DNA from: Legionella taurinensis
GTDB lineage: Bacteria; Pseudomonadota; Gammaproteobacteria; Legionellales; Legionellaceae
Length of the DNA: 64,000 nt
Assembly: GCF_900452865.1 (NCBI RefSeq)
Contig: NZ_UGOZ01000001.1
Location: 2,830,001-2,894,000, forward strand
Direction: 5' to 3'
Positions 18,781 to 28,400 of the stretch are shown piece after piece (within the stretch, counting starts at the first letter, position 1; the number at the start of each line of letters is the position of its first letter). The position numbers and the translations under genes are program-made. The notes below the pieces were generated by a model, which had not been told where the DNA came from, did no database searches, and saw only the letters and a list, made by a program, of their open reading frames with translations.

Positions 18781-19643
18781 GGACTTTGTTCCTTGTCTGT
18801 TTTCGTTTCTTTGGGCAACTCAACCTCAGCATTGCTAATCAAACGGCTAATCCAGCTTCCAATAAAAAAATGCAGGGATGTTTTGGTATTGTCGAGAAAC
18901 TCTTCCAGCACGTTTTTAGGCGCCAATTTGGATAAATACAAATTTTCTTCCCAGATCTCAGGTCCCATTTCCCGGAGTTTATTGACATAGTCTTTCAGCA
19001 AATTATCGCACTCATCACTGCCCATTTTCTTTTTAAATTGATCAAGTAAGGCCTGGACCACCCCTGCCCTGAGCGCAAACGCCTTATCGGTTTGATTCTT
19101 TAATTCTTCGGCATAAGCCTCACACAACTCCAACTGCAGCAGGCGCTGCCTGGTGATTTCGATTGTTTTACAATAGGGGTTGCTTTTGGCGAGCAGTCCT
19201 AATTCGTTACCCTTCTTAAGCAAATGATCACGGTTGATTGAGGCTGTGAACCTCTCGGTTTCCTGTGAAACCAATTGCTCAATCGTTTTGAGATTATGCG
19301 TTAAGGGTTGTTGTTTATACTCACTGAGGATTTGCAAATCCTCATAGACTAAGCATTGCATGGCGGCACTGACAAGGATGGTGGCAGCATAATCCAGCGT
19401 TCCAGGCAACATCGAGGGTTGTTCATTGATTAAGGCATATAACACAACAATGGCGCAGAGATCGTCCGCTTTTGAAAAGCCATGGTTGATTAGGTCATAA
19501 ATGGCCACGGGCAACAGCTGATCAGCCGATATCTGTTCATTTTTTCCCCCATACGATTGCTCGAGAAAGGAGACCCATTCCAGCGCGCTTAACAGCTCCC
19601 CCTGCCGCAATAAGGCTAAGTATTCCTCAGTCGATTTGAGCAT
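18771..19643 (-). CDS. Uncharacterised 290-residue helical protein
   Basis: No family recognised. The protein is predicted to be largely helical with a short hydrophobic stretch only near the C-terminus (LHFFIGSWISRLI, about residues 257-269) and a charged tail rich in Lys and Glu. A good ribosome binding site (TTGGAGATGGA) precedes the ATG at 19643. It is convergent with the alkyltransferase gene, with a 10-base overlap, and divergent from the small secreted protein. The acidic, polar C-terminus (KETKTDKEQSPQL) resembles the tails of some Dot/Icm substrates, but this is weak evidence. Confidence 0.65.
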   Translation of the reverse strand: MLKSTEEYLALLRQGELLSALEWVSFLEQSYGGKNEQISADQLLPVAIYDLINHGFSKADDLCAIVVLYALINEQPSMLPGTLDYAATILVSAAMQCLVYEDLQILSEYKQQPLTHNLKTIEQLVSQETERFTASINRDHLLKKGNELGLLAKSNPYCKTIEITRQRLLQLELCEAYAEELKNQTDKAFALRAGVVQALLDQFKKKMGSDECDNLLKDYVNKLREMGPEIWEENLYLSKLAPKNVLEEFLDNTKTSLHFFIGSWISRLISNAEVELPKETKTDKEQSPQL

Positions 19644-19762
19644 TCCATCTCCAAGTAGGTCGTCAGCAAGCTCTTAAAAAATAATCTATAGTCATAAAAG
19701 AGCCTTTCAAATCTTAAGCGTGCCCGTAGGTTAATAATAAGAACAGGCAAGGAGCAAGCCGC

Positions 19763-20056
19763 ATGAAAACATTAAGTCTCGCAGGTATTTTAATCACATT
19801 GCCCCTAAGTACTGCAATGGCCAATTGCGATCTGACCCGTTTCCGATGGGATTGTGACATTCCCATGCAGGTAAAACCGTCGCATGCGGCACAATCGTTA
19901 GTCTATTGCGGCAACACGTACGGTTACCTAACGCCAGCGCAATTTGACGTGTTAACCCGCTACCATCGCCGCAGCGTCAATATGGTATTAAAAATTAATG
20001 GCGAATACGTCGACAGCCCCTGTGTTCCGGCACGAAAATACCCTTATTGGGATTAA
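19763..20056 (+). CDS. Small secreted cysteine-containing protein
   Basis: A 97-residue protein with a clear signal peptide (residues 1-20, cleavage expected after AMA). The mature part has four cysteines ([31 protein letters not shown]), suggesting two disulphides in the periplasm or outside the cell. A good ribosome binding site (CAAGGAGCAAG) supports the start. No catalytic motif is visible and I cannot name a family. Confidence 0.75.
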   Translation: MKTLSLAGILITLPLSTAMANCDLTRFRWDCDIPMQVKPSHAAQSLVYCGNTYGYLTPAQFDVLTRYHRRSVNMVLKINGEYVDSPCVPARKYPYWD

Positions 20057-20104
20057 CAGGCTGTCATTTATGGCGTTTATGTGTAAAATTTCAGCACCTA
20101 ATGA

Positions 20105-20728
20105 ATGCCTGAGGGTGCTGTGATTGATTTTACCAAACTGACTGACGAGTTGCATGGGCAGGGTTACAGTCTTGTTGACAATTTCCTACCCGATACCACT
20201 CACCAGCAACTGCTCTCACTGGCACAAAAAATGGCCGAAACGGGTGAGTTTAAGCAGGCACGCATTGGACGCCAACTGGATGCCCTGCACGATCAGAACA
20301 TTCGGCGGGACAAAATTCGCTGGCTTCACGACACGCCGGAGCATGAAGCCATCGAAGCCTATTATACCGCCATTCACCGGTTAGCCGGTACGCTGAATCA
20401 AACTTTCTACTTAGGCCTGGCTCACTTCGAAACCCATTTTGCGATTTATCAACCGGGGGATTTTTACCGCCGGCACGTGGATCAATTCATCAACACACGC
20501 GATAGGCGCCTCTCTTGTGTTTATTATTTAAACAATGACTGGCAAACCACCTGGGGTGGTGAGTTGAAGCTTTATAATGCCAGGGATGAACTCCTGCAAA
20601 CGGTGCTGCCCTTGGGCAACCGTTTCATCTGTTTTGACAGCCAGCTCCCCCACGAGGTCTGTGTAACCCGAGAAACCCGTTATAGTCTCGCCGGTTGGCT
20701 TAAAACCCGAAGCAGCGTCCCTGCTTAA
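20105..20728 (+). CDS. 2-oxoglutarate/Fe(II)-dependent oxygenase, prolyl hydroxylase-like
   Basis: A 207-residue protein resembling the SM-20/prolyl 4-hydroxylase group. The iron-binding facial triad can be seen as H124-x-D126 (RRHVDQF) and H183 (LPHEV), and the 2-oxoglutarate-binding basic residue is probably R192 in ETRYSLAGWLK. The preceding QPGDFYRRH and the SCVYYLNNDW and WGGELKLY blocks are typical. The substrate is unknown. The start is uncertain: ATG at 20105 has no clear ribosome binding site, whereas GTG at 20120 has GAGGG just upstream, giving a protein five residues shorter. Confidence 0.85.
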   Translation: MPEGAVIDFTKLTDELHGQGYSLVDNFLPDTTHQQLLSLAQKMAETGEFKQARIGRQLDALHDQNIRRDKIRWLHDTPEHEAIEAYYTAIHRLAGTLNQTFYLGLAHFETHFAIYQPGDFYRRHVDQFINTRDRRLSCVYYLNNDWQTTWGGELKLYNARDELLQTVLPLGNRFICFDSQLPHEVCVTRETRYSLAGWLKTRSSVPA

Positions 20729-20794
20729 TTTATAAAATCAAAAAAACCTGATATTCTCGTGTGTAATCAGATTCTCTTCTTTGTAAGCGATATC

Positions 20795-21709
20795 ATGCAC
20801 GCCCTTGAAATAAATGAACTGCGTAAAACGTATGCCAACGGGGTAGAGGCTCTAAAAGGCATTAATCTCACGGTCAAAAAAGGAGACTTTTTTGCCCTGC
20901 TTGGTGCGAATGGCGCAGGCAAATCGACCACCATTGGCCTGATTACCACCCTGGTCACCAAAACCTCGGGTAAAATTTCAATCGACGGGTATGACCTGGA
21001 TGAAAAACCCGATTTAGCCAAAGCATGCCTGGGCCTGGTGCCCCAGGAATTCAATCTGAACATCTTTGAAGCCTGTGATCAGATCCTTATCAATCAAGCC
21101 GGCTTTTACGGCATTTGTCGTAAACAGGCGAGACAGCAGGCAGACATTCTTTTACAGCAACTGGGGTTATGGGAAAAGCGCCACAGCATTGTCCGGCACC
21201 TTTCAGGAGGCATGAAACGGCGGCTGATGATTGCCCGGGCATTGATTCATCAACCCAAGGTTTTGATTCTGGATGAACCCACCGCCGGCGTTGACATTGA
21301 AATTCGCCGCAGCATGTGGGATTTTCTGACCCAAACCAATGCCCAGGGAACAACCATCATTTTAACCACCCATTACCTTGAAGAAGCAGAGCAACTGTGT
21401 AAAAACATTGCCATCATTGATCAGGGTCAGATTATCGAAAACACGTCCATGAGAGCGTTGTTGAAAACACTTCATCATCAAACCTTTGTATTGAACACCG
21501 AATCACCCATTACCGGGCTGCCCTCTCTTGCGCCTTTCAGTGCCACCTTGATTGATAACCACACCTTCGAATTGCGGGTAGACAATCAGGTGTCGCTTAA
21601 CGACGTGTTTTCAGTATTGAGCGAACGGGGTTTGCGTATCCACAGTTTACGTAACAAAACCAATCGCCTGGAAGAACTTTTTCTGGATTTAATTAACCAT
21701 GACCATTAA
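20795..21709 (+). CDS. ABC transporter ATP-binding protein (ABC-2 exporter)
   Basis: A 304-residue ATPase of the YadG type. Walker A is GANGAGKSTT, the signature is LSGGMKRRLMIARAL, Walker B is VLILDEPTAGVD and the switch histidine is in TTHYLEEAEQL. The C-terminal 80 residues form the accessory domain usual in this family. I start at ATG 20795 (MHALEINEL), where the domain begins; the frame is open from GTG 20759, but that extension adds a hydrophobic leader not expected in a cytosolic ATPase. It overlaps the permease gene by 11 bases, and the two together form an exporter of unknown substrate. Confidence 0.92.
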   Translation: MHALEINELRKTYANGVEALKGINLTVKKGDFFALLGANGAGKSTTIGLITTLVTKTSGKISIDGYDLDEKPDLAKACLGLVPQEFNLNIFEACDQILINQAGFYGICRKQARQQADILLQQLGLWEKRHSIVRHLSGGMKRRLMIARALIHQPKVLILDEPTAGVDIEIRRSMWDFLTQTNAQGTTIILTTHYLEEAEQLCKNIAIIDQGQIIENTSMRALLKTLHHQTFVLNTESPITGLPSLAPFSATLIDNHTFELRVDNQVSLNDVFSVLSERGLRIHSLRNKTNRLEELFLDLINHDH

Positions 21710-22472
21710 TCGTCAAGTTGTCGCGTTGTATACCCTGGTTCGCCGAGAATTAGTCCGTATGTTCCGCATCGCAAGCCAGGTCTTTTTACCGCCGGTCATT
21801 ACCACCGCGCTGTATTTTTTAATTTTTGGAACCTTGATTGGCAATCGCATAGGCCCGGTTGGCGGCGTCTTGTACACCACGTTTATTGCGCCGGGCTTAA
21901 TCATGATGTCGGTGATTACCAATGCCTATGGCAACGTCTCTACCTCGCTGTTCAGCTCACGATTCCAGAAAAATGTGGAAGAAATGCTGGTCAGCCCCAT
22001 GCACGACAGCCTGTTGCTGCTCGGCTATGTCTTGGGCGGTATTTTAAGAGGGATGATCGTGGCGCTGCTTGTCTACCTTGTTTCCTGTTTTTTTGTCCGG
22101 ATAGAACTTTACAGTCTCAGCATGACTTGCCTCGTGGTTATCCTGGTGTCCGCTATTTTTTCACTGGCCGGTTTTACCAATGCCATGGTCGCCCGCAATT
22201 TCGATGATGTCATGATTATCCCGACCTTCGTTTTAACGCCGCTGACCTATCTGGGCGGCGTTTTTTATTCAACGAGCATGCTGCCCGGCATCTGGCAGAC
22301 GATTTCTCACTTTAACCCCATTCTTTACATGGTTAATGCTCTGCGGCACGCCATGATCAATCAGGAAGAAATACCCATGACCGAAGCCCTGTTAATCATT
22401 CTGGCCCTGCTGGCATTCCTGACTGGACTCAACCTATACATGCTTAAAAAGGGGACTGGGCTACGGGATTAA
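21699..22472 (+). CDS. ABC-2 type transporter permease
   Basis: A 257-residue membrane protein with six predicted helices, matching the ABC-2 permease family (YadH-like). Typical features are LVRRELVRMFRIASQVFLPPVITTALYFLIFG at the N-terminus, and the PLTYLGGVFYSTSMLPGIWQTISHFNPILYMVNALRH block near the C-terminus. It partners the ATPase encoded just upstream. Its stop overlaps the 3' end of the convergent Toprim gene by 4 bases. Confidence 0.92.
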   Translation: MTINRQVVALYTLVRRELVRMFRIASQVFLPPVITTALYFLIFGTLIGNRIGPVGGVLYTTFIAPGLIMMSVITNAYGNVSTSLFSSRFQKNVEEMLVSPMHDSLLLLGYVLGGILRGMIVALLVYLVSCFFVRIELYSLSMTCLVVILVSAIFSLAGFTNAMVARNFDDVMIIPTFVLTPLTYLGGVFYSTSMLPGIWQTISHFNPILYMVNALRHAMINQEEIPMTEALLIILALLAFLTGLNLYMLKKGTGLRD

Positions 22473-25237
22473 CCCGGGCGGGAAGAGCGGGCGCTTGACA
22501 GTTTTTCAATTCGCGCATGAGCAATTTGTTCATTGCCTTTTTGTTGCCTTGAAAATCGGATGTGCACCTCGCGCAAGTCATGCTCTCTATTAAAAAACAA
22601 ACCAGTGTAGTTTTCTCTGGCAAAACCCTTCCCGCGATTTAAAGTAAATTCCAGGGTAATCGCTTTAAACGCCTCAATGATCCTGGTTTTAGCGGCCTGC
22701 ACCAGACGCTCCTGGCTTTCGGGAGTAAACTGCCTGCTATACCAGGATTCACGCTCAGGCGTATCGAGAAGAACCCAGGCTTCAGGCGTCGGGTGATCCA
22801 TGATTTTGCGCATGATGCGTTTTTGTAAAAACTGCATTTTGGCAATGATTTTATTCTGACAAAAATTGCGTTGCAGGAGCCCATCGCCGGTTCCATCATT
22901 CGATTTACGTTCAATCACAGTCAGGCGATGCCCGCGAAGCGCAATGCCATCAAATTCCTGTCTGGCCTTTGTTTCCGGGTCCATCACCGTAAAGGATTTA
23001 TACAGGCTCAATGACAGCTTCTGGGTAAAATCCATGATCGTGTCCAACAGGCCTTCCGTGACATCCCTCCCGTCGATACCGCACAATCTGGCGATTTGTT
23101 CCTTTTGCTCCGCTTGGAGTTGCGCATTTCTCCCGCTGAAATTATCGTATTCGCCGCCCGCTGCGGTAAGCACGGCGGAGGTCAAGGTGCTTATTGTCTC
23201 TTCCTCATCGGAATCGTAATCCAAAAAAGTATCGACAAAAGCAACGCCGGACTCGGTACCCGTATCCGGATAGGTATAAACCAGAGGTCCTACCATTTTA
23301 AAATGCGTGAGATTATTCACCCATTCCTGCAGGCTTCTAGCATCAGAAGAGACAGCGTCCAACTCAAGAAAAGCCTGGTGATAGTGCTGAAAACGCGTTG
23401 CTGGAGGCGGTAATGCATCTTCCAATTGTTCGATTTGCAACACCGTTTCTTGATTTAAACCCTGGATAGCCCCCTGAAGTTTGCCCATCTCACCCGCCAG
23501 ATGTTTCCGACAGGAAGCCCGCGCTTTATCCAGCAATTTGCCGTATTCTTTTTGCAGATGATTGCGTAGTTGTTCTTTCTCCCTGGTAGCCCGTTGCCTG
23601 ATCGTGGAGTAGTTGTATTCACATTGCAGCAGACTTTGGTTGACAAAATCAACGAAATGGCGGGAATAACGGGCATACTCCCCGGAAAATCCGGTGTGAT
23701 ACGCTAACAATTTAAGCTGCTTGTCGAGGACTGCCAGTTCCTGATGAAGAAATTTTTCCTCTGCCTGCAGGGATTGCATCTGTCCACTTAACAGGTTTGC
23801 AGTCACAGGCTCTCGCGCTAATTCCTGCTGCTGTCCCTCAAGAAGCTGAATTTCCTTACCTATTTTTACCAATCGTTCGTTTAGAAATTTTCTGTATTTA
23901 AACCGTTCCTTGTCTTGATCAGACAAAGAAGCGACATGCGCCTTCAACAATTCCAGCGTCGTGTAATAGGCTCTATAAACCGCGGCATCACAATCATCGC
24001 TTTTTAAAGAAAAATTTTCCAGCTCTTCATTAAGCAGCTTTTTACGCTTTTCATTCAATTTTTCATACTGTTTTAAGGCTACTTTAAACGGTTGAAGACT
24101 TTCTACAGGATTGCTCAAGGACTGACCCGTCAGGTGAGTCCAGGCGTTGTTAATGATTTTGATGTCGGCTTTGATTTCTTTGAGCTCTTGGACGATTGCA
24201 TCAAAATCGTCCTGAGTCGTTAGCATTTCACCCACCTTTAGTATCCTTTTTTCAAGCTCGGGCAAAGCGTAACCTACATTCAAAAAAAGGGCTTTTTTCT
24301 CTGAAAAATGTTCAAAAACCAACAATTCATTATAAATGCAACTAAAATACCGGAATACCGCTGGAGAGGGGTGATGACTCCGTCGCTGGTGATGCTTTGA
24401 TTTTTTATCCCGTTCTTCTTTTTCCCGCTCAGGCCTTCTGCTTGACACCAGGTCCTCAAAATGGCGATGTAATCGTGCCGGGCCTTCGCTCTGCAGCACA
24501 TCATTCCAGTCTGTTTCTTCCAATGGTGGTTCTTTAACGACCACATTGTAACCGGCATCAATAAACAGGTTTTTTGCCCTGCCAAACGCCTGATTGGCTG
24601 AAGAATTGTCCTTGTCATGGTCTTTCAGGAAGACGACGGTCGCGCCAGGAGGGTAATGGGTTTTAACATACCCCAATACGGTCGGTAAGGCATCAACACC
24701 CATGGAAGCTAAAATGGCATGATTTTCCCTGATCGCATCGATAACTGCGACACTGGCCGCCGTCTCAACTCCTTCCGCAATGTAGACCACATCCCGAGAG
24801 ACACCCGGATTGACAATGGCCGCTTTCCCGGGGCGCGGCGGGGCGGTAGCGCCAATGTACTTTTTGCAATAAAACTGACGGGATTTACCCTGCGCTTTCT
24901 GACCATCCGCCCCGACTTGAATGAGTTGTAAACCCATTAAGCGATTATCGAGATCATGAACCGGGGTCACCACATAATCACGGTACGGCTCGTTCTCATC
25001 CAGCTCCTTAATGCCCAAGGGACCGCGTAAATGTCTAAACGAAAGGCTTCTGGCCACTGCCGCAGGAATTTGTCGCGTGTCGACTAAGTATTTTTCGGCT
25101 GGCGTGTTGGTAATGGACTGAGACGATTCCCATAACCGCTTTGCCAAGGCGATTTTTTTTTCATCGATGAGAAACGCCTGTAATTCAGTAATGGATTTAA
25201 TGCGCATGAAAGATAAATTGGCGACCAAATTGATCAC
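22469..25237 (-). CDS. Large Toprim-domain protein with coiled coil and possible PD-(D/E)XK motif
   Basis: A 922-residue protein. Residues 20-130 look like the zinc-finger-less part of DnaG/TraC-like primases (PAEKYLVDTRQIP, YRDYVVTPVHDLDNRLMGLQLI). Residues 150-240 are a Toprim domain with the expected acidic residues E155 (YIAEGVETA) and D206-x-D208 (FLKDHDKD). Residues 330-640 are long charged helices likely to form coiled coils. Near residues 762-778 the sequence EFDGIALRGHRLTVIERK has the D-x(12)-ExK spacing of PD-(D/E)XK nucleases. I see no helicase domain. It begins with GTG at 25237 (GAG six bases upstream); ATG at 25207 is an alternative. It could be a mobile-element or defence nuclease, or an effector; the function is not known. 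Confidence 0.75.
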   Translation of the reverse strand: MINLVANLSFMRIKSITELQAFLIDEKKIALAKRLWESSQSITNTPAEKYLVDTRQIPAAVARSLSFRHLRGPLGIKELDENEPYRDYVVTPVHDLDNRLMGLQLIQVGADGQKAQGKSRQFYCKKYIGATAPPRPGKAAIVNPGVSRDVVYIAEGVETAASVAVIDAIRENHAILASMGVDALPTVLGYVKTHYPPGATVVFLKDHDKDNSSANQAFGRAKNLFIDAGYNVVVKEPPLEETDWNDVLQSEGPARLHRHFEDLVSSRRPEREKEERDKKSKHHQRRSHHPSPAVFRYFSCIYNELLVFEHFSEKKALFLNVGYALPELEKRILKVGEMLTTQDDFDAIVQELKEIKADIKIINNAWTHLTGQSLSNPVESLQPFKVALKQYEKLNEKRKKLLNEELENFSLKSDDCDAAVYRAYYTTLELLKAHVASLSDQDKERFKYRKFLNERLVKIGKEIQLLEGQQQELAREPVTANLLSGQMQSLQAEEKFLHQELAVLDKQLKLLAYHTGFSGEYARYSRHFVDFVNQSLLQCEYNYSTIRQRATREKEQLRNHLQKEYGKLLDKARASCRKHLAGEMGKLQGAIQGLNQETVLQIEQLEDALPPPATRFQHYHQAFLELDAVSSDARSLQEWVNNLTHFKMVGPLVYTYPDTGTESGVAFVDTFLDYDSDEEETISTLTSAVLTAAGGEYDNFSGRNAQLQAEQKEQIARLCGIDGRDVTEGLLDTIMDFTQKLSLSLYKSFTVMDPETKARQEFDGIALRGHRLTVIERKSNDGTGDGLLQRNFCQNKIIAKMQFLQKRIMRKIMDHPTPEAWVLLDTPERESWYSRQFTPESQERLVQAAKTRIIEAFKAITLEFTLNRGKGFARENYTGLFFNREHDLREVHIRFSRQQKGNEQIAHARIEKLSSARSSRPG

Positions 25238-25456
25238 TAATATCTCATATCCAGATTAAGAAAAGCTTAAACCGGCCACAATCCATACCACCGCCCTGAC
25301 TCTCTTCCCTCAGGGGATTGACGCTCTTGTTTAGACTGGTATATGGTAAGTAAATGATCTTTAAATTTAACTTTAATCCACTTTGGACTTCGTTTAACGC
25401 ATTTACACCGCGGGAATGGGTATAGAAAGCATTTTATAAAGCATCAGGAGGTCACC

Positions 25457-28400
25457 ATGGGAATTTTGGACTCCCTCATCAGTGCGGTTGTCAGTCCAGG
25501 CAGCGGCCACGCCATCACCGGCGGATTAGGTTTAATGCTCGGAACAGGATTTGGCGCCTATCTCCATTCACTGAAAGCCAATTGCGAAAAGAAAAATTTA
25601 GTCCTTACCTTAGAACATCTCCCCAAAACCCATGCGGAGATCCTGAATGAAAACTGCAAAGAAATCATCGAGAGCATGCTCCAGGAACTGGATGCCCTGG
25701 ATAAAGGCTGCGAATTGCAACTTCAATTAGGCAGTGCACTGCGTGAACACATTGACACGTTCTGCTATTTACGCCAACGAAGCGGCAGTGAGTTTTTTCA
25801 TATTCCCAAACTGCATGAAGGGGTTAAATCTCTGGATCTGAATCATTCGTCCGCTTACGCCATTGAAAAAACAATCAATGAATATTTTGAAACCTACCTG
25901 AATGTGAACCGTCAGGTTATCAATTCAGAAAATCGTGCCGCTGCCGTGGCAGCGGTGCAAATCATGCGCAACACCTCCATCATCCTTGTGCAGATGATGA
26001 AATCACTGGCGAGTTTACCAGGCTATGAGAATGAATTACGCCTGCTTAAGCTTAAAGACATCATGAAGAATTTCTACACCAACATCCTTCATAACAAACT
26101 GCTGACCGGTAATTTCAATAAAAATCTCCACGAATACCTCATTACCACGACAAAACAACGCGAAACCCTGGCGTTGCGTGTCCAGGGGCATTATGACCAA
26201 CTGATTGACCAATTGATTCTTGAACAGCGCGACATCAGCATCCAACAATTAGCGCAGCAATCATCGATTCAGTTGCATGGCTTGACCAGTACTTTTCTGG
26301 AATTGGTTGCCCGTTTCTTCGATAGTCAGGCGGGCAAGGAATTTACAGAAATCACTACCTATAAAATGGCGCAAGGGATGCTAAGAGCCGACACAGCTCA
26401 AGCCACTGGCGCACTTCCCTTCCCTGATAAAGGAATTTATACCCTGCTGAAACCCTTCGCGGTCATCGCAGAGCACTTAAATCAATTAAGTAACCAGGAG
26501 GATTTGCTTTCCTTTGTTCAATACCAGGACCTGTTCAGCGATCCCGCCGTACTCAAAGCGATAGCCAACTGGAACCAGAAATACCATTACCTCACATTAA
26601 GCGTCGAAGAGCAGGCGCTTCTCGCGGAAGATCTGGCCATGATTTGCAAATTACTGTTCGTCTGCCAGGCCCTTGAAAAAGACTTTTTTCAATCCGCAGT
26701 CAATTACGGCCACCGCGGCCTGCTGGCACGCGGCGAGTATAAGGCCAAGCGTTTCATTATCTCTTTCTTCTACGAAGCGGCTCTGCAGCGCATCGAACAT
26801 TTTTTTACACGCCATCCGGCGTTCTCGGAATTGTTGCACCACATTAACGATCCCAAATGGCTCGAAGCACAGGGCATCCCCATGACAGGAAATGGTCAAT
26901 CGTTTGTCATCAAAACGGAAGCGGCTTCCGATAAAAGCCTGATAAAACAGAATAAAGTGGTGACTAACTCCGTATTCCGGCGCTGCATTCAGATGTTGAA
27001 TAGCCTGCGCGTGAGAATGGATTACATCCACAATGCGTTTTTAGACAGGCATTACCTGGACACGCCGGGGGAGTCGGAGGCTTCACCTGCCCAGACCGCC
27101 GAAAATCGCGTCTACCAGTTTAATGTCGTACGGTTACTGGAAGAGTTCGGCCTGGTGGATAGTCTGGGGATCAATCTGTCCAGCAAAACCGCGCCCAATC
27201 CCTCAATCGATAAAAACCTGCTGACCTCCCTGCAATTGACTTATTTTCAAATTCAGCAGGCCGAGAAGCTTCTGCTTGATCTTTCCGGTAAACTGCGATT
27301 GCGCACCATTTATAACCCGACGCGGTTGACCAGCACTTACCAATTGCAATTTGATGATAACGTGGTGGAGATTGATGCGTCACTGTACGACTTCCTGAGA
27401 AACATTACCAATGCCCATTTTGGCTGGCTTGATGTGCCCCAGAACCGTTTGCTTAATTTAGTCACGCAGGAGCAGGAATTTCACTTTCATGAGACGAAAG
27501 GCGGCAATCTCGCGGCTTACATGACGTTGTACCATCAATTAACTCGTCTTTATGAGTTAACCAAACAGCAAGTCGCAAGCCAAACCAACGAAGCCATCGA
27601 AGCCTTTTTGAGTCGACTGCACGATGTGCTCGCTAACCGGCAGGTGGTGATTGAGCACGTGACATTGGAATCAGAAAACCTTAAACAGTTGGCTGCCAAC
27701 AATAGCCGATTAAAGTCCGAATACACCAAGAACCAGCAACAAATCGCAGCATTGAGCCAGGATGTCAGGCTGCTGCATGGTCAGTTACAAACCACTCAGG
27801 CAACCATTGCGGAGTTAAAAGAAAAGACAGAGCAGAATCTTGCCCACATCGAAAAGATTGAAACGATTAATGGCAATATCTACACCTTGTTGCTGGATGA
27901 ATTCAAGGACAACATCAATGATCTCAATGAAATTAACAAGGATTTAAATGGCAAACTGGATGAAATTCAGCAATTGCTGTGCGGCCATCAATCCAGTCAG
28001 ATTCAAATGGCCAGCGAGGAAATTTACACGCTGAAGCAGAATATGCGAACGCGCATTGACATCATCCTGCAACGTTTTAATCGTTACGAGAAAAGCTTTG
28101 AATGCGCCAATGACGAAATCCGCAAAGCTTTTAGCCGTCTTAAGAGTAATATTTCCCAGGAAAAATTAATCATCGAAAAACTGGAGTCCCAGCTCAATCT
28201 TGCCTTAAGGCAATTGGACGAACAGCGGCAGAAAGCACAGTTTTTTACCGCAAAACAAGGGCAAATTAAAGTCATTGTCAGTGATTTTAAAACCCTGTTT
28301 GCCCATCTTGAAACCACGTTTCAACCGCGGCTTGCTTTTTTCAGTTCCTACCGCGGCATAAAAACCAAAAATTTAATGACTTTCATCGAAATCCTCCTCG

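Noticed and set aside
20759-20794. GTG start 12 codons upstream of the ABC ATPase
   Set aside because: It adds a hydrophobic leader to a cytosolic ATPase; the ABC domain begins normally at 20795.
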